Shown piece by piece: positions 26,072 through 34,502 of a stretch of DNA of 64,000 nt (positions are counted from its first letter, which is position 1; every line of letters begins with the position of its first letter). The DNA lies in contig JAHEZD010000008.1 in NCBI GenBank assembly GCA_023251255.1, forward strand, positions 1-64,000, read 5' to 3'. Under the pieces are notes generated by a model. That model searched no databases, was not told the origin of the DNA, and saw only the letters and a program-made list of their open reading frames with translations. The position numbers and the translations under genes were made by a program. This DNA is from Chitinophagaceae bacterium. GTDB taxonomy: Bacteria; Bacteroidota; Bacteroidia; Chitinophagales; Chitinophagaceae.

Positions 26072-26905
26072 ATGAAAAATACAGTATGGGTCCTGGCCAT
26101 TGCAGCAATAAGTGTTTCCGTAAGCAGTTGCTCACACCAAATGTCGCCCGAGGGGCGCTTCCAGGACAGGCCGGTAATAGTGGATGGCAATACGGATGAC
26201 TGGGCCTTCCCCCTCCGTTTCAGCAATGAAGCCTATACACTTCAATACAATGTCACCAACGACAACGAAAATATTTATATCTGCGTTGTTACCAAGGACA
26301 ATGCCACCCAAATGAACATCCTGAAAGAGGGGATGAGTGTATATTTTGACCCCAAAGGCAAGGACAGCAAATCAATAAGTCTCGTGTTCCCCGTTAAGAA
26401 GACCAACTCGGAAAACATTCCGGTAAACGGCGCCAACAAGAAAGCACTGAAGCACCAGTATGTATTGGAATCCGATTTTTACAATACCATTGGCTTCAAT
26501 GGCATGGACAATGGGCAGTATGCCGTCAAGGATACAAAAACCAGTATCAGAACAGCCTTGAAATTGGACAAGGACAGTGGCCTCGTTTATGAAGCTTCGG
26601 TTCCCATTAAAAACATTACCGGCAAAACATTCACCGCCAAGCAGGCTAAGAATTTCAGTGTTGACATTGTAGTAAATAGTATTGTAAAACAGGCTAAGGT
26701 TGCCAGGCCCAGTTATACCGCCAAGGGCCCTGGCCCTCAAGGCATGAGCCTCGGCGGAGGCAATAAAGGCATGCGTGGCGGCGGTAGGGGTGGCATGCGA
26801 AGCATGAACACCAGCCAAGGAAATAACCAGTCAACCGAAAAGAACACTGTTTCAAAAGAAACAGATAATTGGTACCAGTTTAAACTGGCCTATAAAAACA
26901 GCTAA
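26072..26905 (+). CDS. Lipoprotein with CBM9/DOMON-like beta-sandwich and Gly-rich tail
   Basis: 277 residues from the ATG at 26072 (the frame opens from a TTG nine bases earlier). Lipobox SVSSC. Residues about 35-200 read like a carbohydrate-binding module 9 or DOMON-like sandwich: VIVDGNTDDWAFPLRF, YNVTNDNENIYICVVTKD, GMSVYFDPKGKDSKS, LVYEASVPIKNI. A Gly/Met/Arg-rich segment (about 225-247, GGGNKGMRGGGRGGMRSM) follows, then a short strand-like end. The family call is tentative and rests on the first block. No operon partner is obvious: the next gene is convergent, with hairpins in between. Confidence 0.6.
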   Translation: MKNTVWVLAIAAISVSVSSCSHQMSPEGRFQDRPVIVDGNTDDWAFPLRFSNEAYTLQYNVTNDNENIYICVVTKDNATQMNILKEGMSVYFDPKGKDSKSISLVFPVKKTNSENIPVNGANKKALKHQYVLESDFYNTIGFNGMDNGQYAVKDTKTSIRTALKLDKDSGLVYEASVPIKNITGKTFTAKQAKNFSVDIVVNSIVKQAKVARPSYTAKGPGPQGMSLGGGNKGMRGGGRGGMRSMNTSQGNNQSTEKNTVSKETDNWYQFKLAYKNS

Positions 26906-26930
26906 CCCATCTAACGAATACTCCATAAAA

Positions 26931-26956
26931 AAGGCCGTTGGAAGTTTCCAACGGCC
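26931..26956 (-). terminator. 11-bp perfect hairpin between convergent genes
   Basis: GGCCGTTGGAA (26933-26943) pairs perfectly with 26946-26956 around a 2-nt core. On the minus strand it is followed by six T, so it should end transcripts of the receptor gene at 29592-27139. On the plus strand, where no T-run follows, it may still act on the lipoprotein mRNA. Confidence 0.65.
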
Positions 26957-26983
26957 CTATAAACCTAAACCAAACTGCCTAAT

Positions 26984-27138
26984 TAACTGATGTCAGAGCT
27001 TGTCCCGATATTTTCATCGGGATTGAGCAATGTCACTCTGAGCTTGTCGAAGTATTGTCGGAACCTGTTTGGAAACCAGATCGCCTTCGAGGGCCTCAGG
27101 CTGACATTATTCCCACAATCTTTGCATAACATCAGTTA
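26984..27138. repeat. MITE-like element, copy 2
   Basis: Bounded by the 10-bp perfect inverted repeat TAACTGATGT / ACATCAGTTA and abutting the stop codon of the receptor gene. Its right 70 bp (tttggaaacc...aacatcagt) match the right part of 31188-31312 at roughly 85% by eye. It contains the ctgagcttgtcgaag and cttcgagggcctcaggctgacat words shared with the other copies. Confidence 0.65.
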
Positions 27139-29592
27139 TTAATTCCCTCCAATTCCTCCGCCACCGCTCTGTACACGTTTGCTCTCTTCCTCAACACCCG
27201 TAGCACGTTGACGGGCCTGTTTCACGCTCAACTTACCAAAACGGTAAGAGAAGTTTATCTTGAACTGGCGGCTTTCCCAATTGCCACTGGCCCGTAGGAA
27301 CTGACCAGCAAAATCACTTTCACCGCTCCATTTCATGGTCCTGAACACATCGCTTACAGCCAGTTTGATATTGCCCATTCCTTTAAGGATGGTCTTCTGC
27401 AAACCAAGGTCCACACTGCCCATTCCCTTGCTCTTGAAAGTACCCTGCCATATAGTGGGCGATGCATACCAGGCACTCAGTTCGGCGCTATAGCCCTTGC
27501 CCAATTTTGCGGAATGCTGGGTATAGAGGTTGTACGCATAAGCTTCCAGGTCCACCGTACGGTTGCCTCCACCAAAATCAGCCTTGTAATGCGAGTAGTT
27601 GGCACTCAGGTTAGCAAACACACTGTACCATTTCCATTGAAAAGGGTAGCTGATATTTACACTCACCACATCCTGTGTGGCCAGGTTCTTCTTGGTGATA
27701 AAGCTTTTTGATTTTTCTGCCGTATCAATCAATTGCGAAAAGATATCCTTTACGTGGCTATAGTTCAAAGCTGTCGTAAGCTTGTATTTATAGGTATTCG
27801 TTACGCCAAAGCTGTTGGTGTACTGCGGCGTAAGCTGCGTATTGCCCTTTTGGTAAGTGTACTCATCCAATTTGAACTCAAATGGGTTCAGGTCCTGGTA
27901 AGCAGGCCTATCAATCCTCCTGCTATAGGTGAAGCTCCATTGGTTCATCGGGTTCTTGTTAAGGGTAAATGCTGCACTAGGAAAGAAGTCCGTATAGTTC
28001 CTGTCAAAAGTGGAATCATAGGTAACCATCGAGCTTCCCGATTGCCTGAAACCATTGGATGTTCCCTTGGCATGGGTGTTCTCCACACGCAAACCAACCT
28101 GCACCATAAAGCCCTTGTATTGCTTGTTGTAGTTTACATAACCCGCATTGATGTTCTCCGTGTACCTGAAATTATTGCTGCGCAATGAGTCGTACACCTT
28201 ATTGGTGGTGTACACATTGTACCGCTGGAAATCGGGTGTGCTTTTCACAAAGGAAATCTTTGCACCATAGCCCAGGCGTCCCTTGTTCAGGTTCTGCTCG
28301 TAGTCTGCTTTGATGTTCGATACAAAGATCTCACTTGGGGCAATCATGTTGTACACCGTCCTGCTCAGCTCCGTGGTGCCGGCATAGTTCATGTAATAGT
28401 TCGGCTGCAACTGGTTGCTATTGCTTTTGAAATACCCATAGTTACCATCAATGTTCAGTTCCCTTCCACTTGTATCCACATAGCGGTAATTCAGGTTAAG
28501 GTTCACGTTATTGCGGTAGCCACTTTGGCTATTGTCTGCAATCAGTAACCGGTAACCAGTGTTGGTAGGTATGTAGGAAATAGGTGTAGCGCTGTAATTG
28601 CCCATGGAATTGTCATTGAAGGAACCTGTTACAATGGCCCCAAACGTGTTCTTCTTATCAATGAAATAGTCAAGTCCCGCCTTGAAACCATGAGTGGTAT
28701 TCTTATTGGTCATGGTACCATGTTGGTCAAACAGGGTATCCAGCAATTTCCTGTATATGTTTATCCTGTTTTCATTCAGGCCCGTATTGAAATTGTAGTT
28801 CCCGAAGAGGTTCACTTTATCGTTACGGTTGTTCAGGTTCAAACCAGCATTGTACTTGCCATAAGTGCCAATGGCATAACCAGCATTCACGCTACCATTG
28901 GTACCATAGGCCTTGTTCTTCTTCAACCTGATGTTGATGATACCGGCATTGCCTGCCGCATCGTACTTGGCACTGGGGTTGGTAATGATTTCAATGGCTT
29001 CAATCTGGCTGGACTGTAGTGTTTTCAGGAAATCGGTCAGGTCCTTACCGGCCAGGGGCGATGGCCTTCCATCAATATAGATCTGCACGCCATTCTTTCC
29101 GCTGAGACTAATGTTGTCATCCTTGTCCAATGTAACGCCGGGTGCCTTGCGCAGCAGTTCCAAGGCATCGCTACCAACGGCATTGATGCTGTTTTCCACG
29201 TTCAAAATGGTCTTGTCTGCCTTCACTTCGATCATCGGTTTCTTGGCCGTTACGGTAACCCCTTCTATTTGCTTGGAGGCCTTGGCCAGTTTGAACTCAG
29301 GCACGGCTACTTCTTTGTCCCTTACCTCAAAAACGGCCGACTTTGCATCTTTGAAACCAAGGCTGTTAATGGTCACAAAATACTTGCCTGCTGCCATGTT
29401 GTTGAACGCATACCTGCCTTCATTATCGCTTACGGCCAACTTGATCACGGTGGTGGTATTTTCCTTCAATAGGGAAACAGATGCCGCATTGATGGCCTTT
29501 CCCGATTCATCCCTTACAACGCCACTAATACGTTGTGCCTGTGCAAAGGCCGTGGAGACTACAAATAGGCATAGTGTAAAAAATTTACGCAT
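27139..29592 (-). CDS. Outer membrane beta-barrel (TonB receptor-like) protein with carboxypeptidase-regulatory domain
   Basis: 817 residues from the ATG at 29592. The frame is open from TTG 29634, but the signal peptide MRKFFTLCLFVVSTAFAQAQ starts here. Regulatory beta-sandwich at about 20-105 (ISGVVRDESGKAINAASVSLL), plug at about 120-225 (LLRKAPGVTLDKDDNISLSGKNGVQIYIDGRPSPL, then EAIEIITNPSAKYDAAGNAGIINIRLKK), and a barrel of the OMP_b-brl_3 type. The C-terminus is a Gly-rich, charged extension (about 800-817) past the last strand-like INFSYRFGKL. Substrate unknown; no SusD-like partner is next to it. It is probably monocistronic: a MITE-like element and a terminator follow. Confidence 0.88.
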   Translation of the reverse strand: MRKFFTLCLFVVSTAFAQAQRISGVVRDESGKAINAASVSLLKENTTTVIKLAVSDNEGRYAFNNMAAGKYFVTINSLGFKDAKSAVFEVRDKEVAVPEFKLAKASKQIEGVTVTAKKPMIEVKADKTILNVENSINAVGSDALELLRKAPGVTLDKDDNISLSGKNGVQIYIDGRPSPLAGKDLTDFLKTLQSSQIEAIEIITNPSAKYDAAGNAGIINIRLKKNKAYGTNGSVNAGYAIGTYGKYNAGLNLNNRNDKVNLFGNYNFNTGLNENRINIYRKLLDTLFDQHGTMTNKNTTHGFKAGLDYFIDKKNTFGAIVTGSFNDNSMGNYSATPISYIPTNTGYRLLIADNSQSGYRNNVNLNLNYRYVDTSGRELNIDGNYGYFKSNSNQLQPNYYMNYAGTTELSRTVYNMIAPSEIFVSNIKADYEQNLNKGRLGYGAKISFVKSTPDFQRYNVYTTNKVYDSLRSNNFRYTENINAGYVNYNKQYKGFMVQVGLRVENTHAKGTSNGFRQSGSSMVTYDSTFDRNYTDFFPSAAFTLNKNPMNQWSFTYSRRIDRPAYQDLNPFEFKLDEYTYQKGNTQLTPQYTNSFGVTNTYKYKLTTALNYSHVKDIFSQLIDTAEKSKSFITKKNLATQDVVSVNISYPFQWKWYSVFANLSANYSHYKADFGGGNRTVDLEAYAYNLYTQHSAKLGKGYSAELSAWYASPTIWQGTFKSKGMGSVDLGLQKTILKGMGNIKLAVSDVFRTMKWSGESDFAGQFLRASGNWESRQFKINFSYRFGKLSVKQARQRATGVEEESKRVQSGGGGIGGN

Positions 29593-29729
29593 AATTTTTT
29601 CTTTTGTGCATGATAGGTGGCGAAGTTGCCCCAAATCTTACAGTTTACATGACATTTTCCTGACAAATGGGGCTATATTGGGGATGAACGGCACTAAAAA
29701 ACGGTTGAAGCCACTTAATGTACAAACAC

Positions 29730-29737
29730 TAATTTTG
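29730..29737 (+). promoter_or_regulatory. Promoter box for lutB, close enough for a leaderless transcript
   Basis: TAATTTTG fits the TAnnTTTG -7 consensus and is preceded by TTG at 29705-29707, near the -33 spacing. The box ends four bases before the lutB ATG, so transcription would begin at or within a few bases of the start codon. Confidence 0.5.
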
Positions 29738-29741
29738 AACC

Positions 29742-31118
29742 ATGAGTAATGCGTCATCCTTCATTGCCAAGAGCACCATCAAGGCTGCCGATTTAGAGCA
29801 CCGCAGGAAAATAAACTTCAACATAGGTAAGTACAATGCAGTAGTGCCCATTGGCAAGCAGCAGTTTGCCAACCTGCCCACGGCAAGGGAGCGGGCAAAA
29901 AATGCCAAATGGAAAGCCATTGAAAACCTCGACCATTACCTGGAGGAATTCGAGAACAGGATTGTTGCCCGTGGGGCAAAAGTAATCTGGGCAGAAACCG
30001 CAGCCGAAGCACTGGATGAAATAGGCAGGATCTGCGAGGAGAAGCACTGCAAGACCCTGGTGAAAAGCAAGAGCATGGTTACGGAAGAGGTACACCTGAA
30101 CCATTACCTGGAACAGAAAGGCATTGAAAGCGTGGAAACGGACCTGGGGGAATACATCCAGCAACTGGATGGTGAACCACCCTACCATATTGTTACCCCG
30201 GCCATGCACAAAAGCAAGGAAGATGTGGCCAGGCTATTTGCCGACAAACTGGGCGTTCCCGGGGGACTGACACCGGAGGAACTGACACAGGTGGCCCGCC
30301 AGAAGCTCCGCCAGAAATATGTGGAAGCGGAGGTAGGGGTAACGGGTGCGAATTTTATCATTGCGGATATTGGCGGTATTGCTGTTACGGAAAACGAGGG
30401 CAATGCCAGGCTGAGCTGCTCCATACCCAAAACACATATCGTGATTGTGGGCATCGAAAAAATGCTGCCTTCCATTAATGACCTGGCCCTGTTCTGGCCC
30501 TTATTGGCCACTTATGGAACGGGACAGCGGGTCACTGTTTACAATACCATTGTTACGGGACCAAGGCAGCCAAAGGAAACGGATGGCCCCGAAGAAATGT
30601 ATGTGATACTGCTGGACAATGGCCGCACCAACCTGCTGGCAAACCCCACTACCCGGGAGGCCCTTTACTGCATACGCTGCGGCGCCTGCCTAAATGCATG
30701 CCCCGTTTACAAGAACATTGGCGGCCACAGTTATGAAACCACTTACAGCGGCCCCATAGGCAAGGTCATTACCCCCTATTTAAGTGGCATGGGCGAGTAC
30801 AAGCACCTCAGTTATGCCTCCTCCTTATGTGGCAACTGTACAGAAGTATGTCCAGTAAGGATCAACCTGCATGAACTGTTGCTGGACAATCGGCATGAAG
30901 CCGTTTTGCAGGGCAGCAGTACCTTGGCTGAACGCCTTGCCTGGAAGGTTTGGAAAACGGCCAGCCTGAACAGGAAGATGATGAACATGGGCAGCGGCAA
31001 AACAAAGAACTGGGTGGTGAACAAGGTATTCAAGGGCTGGACTGCCCACCGGGCGGACCTGAACTTTACACAAAAAACATTCAATGAAATGTGGCAGGGG
31101 TTCAGGAGCGAGCTATAG
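29742..31118 (+). CDS. lutB: LutB-like iron-sulfur protein of L-lactate oxidation
   Basis: 458 residues. DUF162/LUD-type N-domain (about 60-300, e.g. GANFIIADIGGIAVTENEGNARL), then two 4Fe-4S clusters: CIRCGACLNACP (C310, C313, C316, C320) and CGNCTEVCP (C363, C366, C370), and a DUF3390-like tail. With LutA and LutC it oxidises L-lactate to pyruvate in the cytoplasm. LutA and LutC are not in this window, so the operon is split here; partner genes must be elsewhere. It starts 149 bp from the divergent receptor gene. Confidence 0.9.
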   Translation: MSNASSFIAKSTIKAADLEHRRKINFNIGKYNAVVPIGKQQFANLPTARERAKNAKWKAIENLDHYLEEFENRIVARGAKVIWAETAAEALDEIGRICEEKHCKTLVKSKSMVTEEVHLNHYLEQKGIESVETDLGEYIQQLDGEPPYHIVTPAMHKSKEDVARLFADKLGVPGGLTPEELTQVARQKLRQKYVEAEVGVTGANFIIADIGGIAVTENEGNARLSCSIPKTHIVIVGIEKMLPSINDLALFWPLLATYGTGQRVTVYNTIVTGPRQPKETDGPEEMYVILLDNGRTNLLANPTTREALYCIRCGACLNACPVYKNIGGHSYETTYSGPIGKVITPYLSGMGEYKHLSYASSLCGNCTEVCPVRINLHELLLDNRHEAVLQGSSTLAERLAWKVWKTASLNRKMMNMGSGKTKNWVVNKVFKGWTAHRADLNFTQKTFNEMWQGFRSEL

Positions 31119-31187
31119 CCTGTTCCTATTCTACCAGCAAAGGCTTACAATACGCTGCGGGTGGATGCTGCACAATACTATAAGTGA

Positions 31188-31312
31188 CTGATGTTACACA
31201 AAATGTCAAGTACTGATGTCAGGTTGAGCCTGTCGAAACCAGTTTGGAAACTGAAATCGCCTTCGAGGGCCCTCAGGCTGACATTATTCCTACAATTTTT
31301 GCGTAACATCAG
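31188..31312. repeat. MITE-like element, copy 3
   Basis: Ends CTGATGTTACACAAAA (31188-31203) and TTTTGCGTAACATCAG (31297-31312) are a 16-bp inverted repeat with one mismatch. An inner TGATGTCAGGTTGAGCC (from 31212) is shared with the copy at 3117. The right half matches the copy at 26984-27138. Confidence 0.65.
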
Positions 31313-31544
31313 CAAGTGAAATAAAAAATGTCATTATTGCAGTGATAGTTTGAATGATTGGGGGATGCTGTTTCCGTACTCAAGGTGTACTATGTCCGTA
31401 CTCCGGATGTACTTGGGATTTACGGTAGTCCTGTTTTATTTTCTGCCGAATTGCCAGTGGAACTGGTGGCCTTCCTACTATTTTAGTACGACTTTAGATG
31501 CTGTCCAAGGTAGCATGGGGATACTAGTATGCGTTTAAATAGTA

Positions 31545-31638
31545 TGTTACACATTTACTTGTTACAATTTTTTTTGTAACATTCGTTTTGTAACACTTTA
31601 CATGTTACAATTTTTCTGTCGCCTCCTTTTTTGTAACA
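31545..31638. promoter_or_regulatory. Array of six TGTTACA/TGTAACA heptamers
   Basis: TGTTACA at 31545, 31560 and 31603, and its complement TGTAACA at 31575, 31589 and 31632, sit within 94 bp in A/T-rich DNA. A further copy lies at 31192. This is far denser than chance and looks like a binding-site array or a stack of possible hairpins. No gene starts nearby on the plus strand, and the first minus-strand gene ends at 32326. Confidence 0.45.
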
Positions 31639-31786
31639 CGCTTTTTAAAATGAAATTGCTTACGTATTTTTTTGGAAGCATGGTTTAGGTAATTCATGGT
31701 TGTGTGGAACACTGTCCATTAAGCCAGTTTATTGTAGCCAGTTACAAACCGGCCTTCATTGAAAATCCGTAGATAGCCCAGCACTT

Positions 31787-31849
31787 GGCTACTGCTCAGA
31801 ATCTACGGATAGCCGCTTCGATTTGATGTATAATCTAACGAGAACTGGG
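31787..31849. repeat. 63-bp direct repeat R1
   Basis: Identical to 38035-38097 at 62 of 63 positions, same orientation. Next to it ATCCGTAGAT (31765-31774) and ATCTACGGAT (31801-31810, inside the repeat) form a 10-bp inverted pair. The two copies bracket a 6.2-kb segment. Confidence 0.85.
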
Positions 31850-32325
31850 GGAAGCCGAGGAAGATGAAGAGGATACTAGCGGGGAGCCGGCATAGCATCC
31901 CTTCTTCTGAACATACTTTGAGGGGTACGGGGATGCTTCCCCGCAAGATTGCAACCAATCGAACGCGAGTGCCAGCCGCTGAGGCTGCTGGGTTTTAAGA
32001 AACCTTTTGGAAACCCTACACATATCCTTAACTTTTCAAGAAATACTTTCGTATTAGTTTTTTAAGGGTTTAGGGTTGACTGAAACGCCTCGTCTCCACG
32101 AGGCGTTTCCAGTTCTGCGATAATCCATGCCCTTCGGAAATAAAGAGGCCGCACACAAGGCACGGCCCTTTCCAAGTAGTTCCAATGAGACATGAAGATA
32201 GCATATCTTCATTTATTCCCTTATCAGCTGCAGGCCATCAAGCGTAAGCATTCAGGCTTGCACCATTCAAGCCTGCAAAATTGAAAAAGGCATCAGCCTG
32301 TTATGGCCAATGCCTCTTCCAATGA
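31850..32325. other. Gene-free stretch with strong hairpins
   Basis: No protein-like frame. Contains nested inverted repeats GGGGA (31881) with TCCCC (31938-31942) and AGCATCCC (31894-31901) with GGGATGCT (31930-31937). Also a perfect 12-bp stem, 4-nt loop hairpin (GAAACGCCTCGT, 32082-32109), and a GGCCG/CGGCC hairpin (32147-32167) that on the minus strand runs into CTCTTTATTT and may terminate the SSB transcript. Confidence 0.5.
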
Positions 32326-32709
32326 TTAAAACGGCAGATCGTCGAGCGGCTCAGTCAAGCTTTCAGGAGATTGCTGTTTGGCTTTGGGTTCGCTGCTTTG
32401 CCCCTTTCCATGCACCTTGATTGAGTTCACATGGCAGTTGAGGGTTGCTTTCGGCTCTCCCTGCATGTCCTTGTATGCGGTGACATACAGTCTGCCGTTG
32501 ATTTCAACGATATTTCCTTTCGTGAGACGTTCTGCAACTCTCGTCGAAATCCAATAGCCACACTGGATGTACAAGGCAACCTGCTTTCCTTCGGCTTCCC
32601 CTTTGGGCTTGAAATAATCGTTGATGGCAACGGTGAAGCTCACTACCTGCCTGCTGTCCTTGAGGGTCCGCACCTGTGCATCCCCTACCAGCCTTCCTGT
32701 CAGTTCCAT
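32326..32709 (-). CDS. ssb: Single-stranded DNA-binding protein
   Basis: 127 residues from the ATG at 32709 (the frame is open to 32766, but MELTGRLVGDAQVRTL is the usual opening). OB-fold at about 1-100: SRQVVSFTVAINDYF, GNIVEINGRLYVTAYKDMQGEPKATL. A polar linker follows, then the acidic tip EPLDDLPF, which recruits partner proteins. It is an isolated extra SSB beside mobile-type DNA; such copies are typical of plasmids and integrated elements. No conjugation or integrase gene accompanies it here. Confidence 0.9.
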   Translation of the reverse strand: MELTGRLVGDAQVRTLKDSRQVVSFTVAINDYFKPKGEAEGKQVALYIQCGYWISTRVAERLTKGNIVEINGRLYVTAYKDMQGEPKATLNCHVNSIKVHGKGQSSEPKAKQQSPESLTEPLDDLPF

Positions 32710-32816
32710 GTCTGTTGATTTTTGTTGAATAAATGATGGATGGATTCGGCATGATGCCTCATTCATATACCCGTAGCAAGCCCATATTGGAACTACAGAG
32801 ATGGGAGAACGTTTCT

Positions 32817-32879
32817 CGCCAAAAAATACTACCTCCGAGACAGACTGCTAGGCAACAGAGAGGTGGAGATTTTTTGGCG
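32817..32879. other. Long hairpin upstream of ssb
   Basis: CGCCAAAAAAT (32817-32827) is perfectly complementary to 32869-32879, and inner CCTC/GAGG segments extend the pairing. Either strand would give a stem with a U-rich arm. It lies between the HEPN-like gene and ssb, both on the minus strand, so it may be a terminator or part of an untranslated structured RNA. Confidence 0.45.
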
Positions 32880-32963
32880 GGAACCGGAGGCAAGCGCAAT
32901 GCAATGGAGCGAAGACGTTCGGACAGCGGAGCAGGACAATAGCTTTGCGGAGAAGTGTGTGAA

Positions 32964-33797
32964 TTAGTTATGCATTTGCTCAAACGGCATTGGCAAGGCT
33001 CCTAGAAGGTTATTTATGAATTTTATGCAGGTATACGAAACCCCGTTAAAAATATTTTGATCAAATTTGACAACATCCCCTTTTTTGAATTTTATACATC
33101 CTTGTCTTTCATGCAAGCCAATTTTATTTGTAATTAGTCCTTCTTCTTTATGTGTCCACTTTAACTCTATGATTTCTCCTCCTTTCTCGACAAGGGTCAC
33201 CAATTCAAGAAAAACAAGTTGGAGACTATCATCTATATCATCATTAACATCTTTATCTGAAACAACACTATTACGATGAACCAGACAGTTTCTGACTTGA
33301 TTTATGGAAATCACTTCCGCCTTACAAGATAAGGATATGCCCAAATCAGCCTCTATTTCATTAATTAGTGTTGGAAAATTAAGTTTCAAAGGACGATTCT
33401 GAATTTCAGAGATTTTCAATTCAATCTGTTCCTTTGTTAGAATCCGCTCTGTTCGAGTCTCATTAGACAAACAATAATATTTGGCATATTTATGGGCTTC
33501 AATTAATGATTCCATTAACCCCACTATGAATTCTTCAAAAGCTTTCTTGAACAACCAAGCCAATGTCCTATCCTTAATTTGTTCAGATTTTAATTCTGTG
33601 GTTAAATCATTAATTACTATCGGCAGACTGTCTGTTTGAAGCGGAGGGAAATCGGTAGCAGCATAATTAATAAGAGCATGATAGATATGTGTAACTGCTT
33701 CTGTTGTTAAGTGCAACTGCCTAAGGAAACGGTTCGACACTTCAGTAATCTTAAATTCTAGCTGAATTCTGCCGTTTTGGTCATCAATAGGTATCAT
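32964..33797 (-). CDS. HEPN-like protein of unknown function (possible RNase)
   Basis: 277 residues, mostly helical. The segment INQVRNCLVHRNSVV contains R169-N-x3-H174, the R-x4-6-H signature of HEPN ribonucleases, after a helical region (about 75-160). Residues about 205-277 are strand-rich (KFKKGDVVKFDQNIFNGVSYTCIKF). No closer family is recognised. HEPN proteins include RNase toxins and defence effectors, but also non-catalytic ones. The coding sequence is clearly more A/T-rich than its neighbours. It stands between ssb and the first structured element, inside the 6.2-kb segment bracketed by the 63-bp repeats. No antitoxin-like gene is adjacent. Confidence 0.6.
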   Translation of the reverse strand: MIPIDDQNGRIQLEFKITEVSNRFLRQLHLTTEAVTHIYHALINYAATDFPPLQTDSLPIVINDLTTELKSEQIKDRTLAWLFKKAFEEFIVGLMESLIEAHKYAKYYCLSNETRTERILTKEQIELKISEIQNRPLKLNFPTLINEIEADLGISLSCKAEVISINQVRNCLVHRNSVVSDKDVNDDIDDSLQLVFLELVTLVEKGGEIIELKWTHKEEGLITNKIGLHERQGCIKFKKGDVVKFDQNIFNGVSYTCIKFINNLLGALPMPFEQMHN

Positions 33798-33904
33798 AAA
33801 TATGTTTATTTAAGGGTATAGACTTTAGCAAAATTAAGCGGTAAAGGAGCCTTCAGCCAAAAGAAGCAAAGCTGGTGTGGCACACCTGCCCACACCGAAG
33901 CCAA

Positions 33905-34496
33905 GATGCTCGCCGAAAGGAACGGGAAGGAGGTCCGACTGGACGTTCCGTGCGAGTGCGAGCGGATGGGGCGTCCAAGGGAATGACTGAAAGGAATGGT
34001 GGACGCACAGTGTAGGCGCTGCCGTATAGGATAGCGAAGCTATAAGTGTGGGTTTGTGAAGGCAGCGCCAAACGCAGACGGGAGCCGCACGGCGAGCAAA
34101 AGATCAGAAGGAAGCGCGTGAATGTGCATACGTGTGAAGGATTGCATAGCCGGGAGCGAAGCATGGTGGAATGAGTATGGGTGGGTATGTGCAATAGGTG
34201 AAAAGTGATTGATGGAAATTGTGCTGTGCATTACTTTTCCCTATGCACTTGGGCGATGGCACGAGAGAGACCTGGCTGGAGCGTCAAGGCGTTAAGTGCA
34301 AGACAAACAGGTGTGCACAGACACCGGGAGCTTCCCGAGCGAAGGAGGGATGAGGAAAAAGCATGACAAACTGCGGAGCGACCCGCAGGGCGGTGCAGTC
34401 AAAAACATGCCTCAAGTTCATAGAATGAACATGTTTTTGTCTGCAACGGTTTGGCGTGGTTTTTATCGAAGACTGACGGAGAGAGACCTTTTTACC
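33905..34496. ncRNA. Structured element SE1, about 592 bp, first copy (candidate non-coding RNA or recombination arm)
   Basis: Over 90% identical by eye to 39074-39668, and more G/C-rich than the surrounding genes. Visible pairings: GGCGCTGCC (34015-34023) with GGCAGCGCC (34061-34069) enclosing ATAGC-GAA-GCTAT (34031-34043); GGACG with CGTCC near 33940-33975; and AAAAACAT (34401-34408) with ATGTTTTT (34431-34438) enclosing GTTCAT/ATGAAC. Differences between copies fall in loops or keep the pairs. Frames across it are Ser/Cys-rich or not conserved as protein. It begins directly after the ankyrin gene at 34503 (minus strand). Strand of any RNA is unknown. Confidence 0.5.
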
Positions 34497-34502
34497 TAAC
34501 TC

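Noticed and set aside
31540-31645. CRISPR array
   Set aside because: The heptamers are short, alternate in orientation and have no equal-length spacers; no cas genes are present.
33873-33890. Further copy of the RAYT hairpin (ggtgtggcacacc)
   Set aside because: Only an 8-base match without the loop pattern; likely chance.
33853-34194. Minus-strand 113-codon frame (and its twin at 39065-39433) as a protein gene
   Set aside because: Ser/Cys/Pro-rich, no fold-like pattern, and substitutions between the two copies do not follow codon positions; the region is better explained as a structured element.
33905-34496. Group II intron as explanation of the structured element
   Set aside because: No GTGYG start, no domain V hairpin and no reverse transcriptase frame.
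34296-34499. Plus-strand frame MQDKQ... (twin at 39467-39733) as a conserved small protein
   Set aside because: The amino acid similarity just reflects DNA identity; the frames diverge after the terminator-like stem and the start would be GTG inside the structured element.
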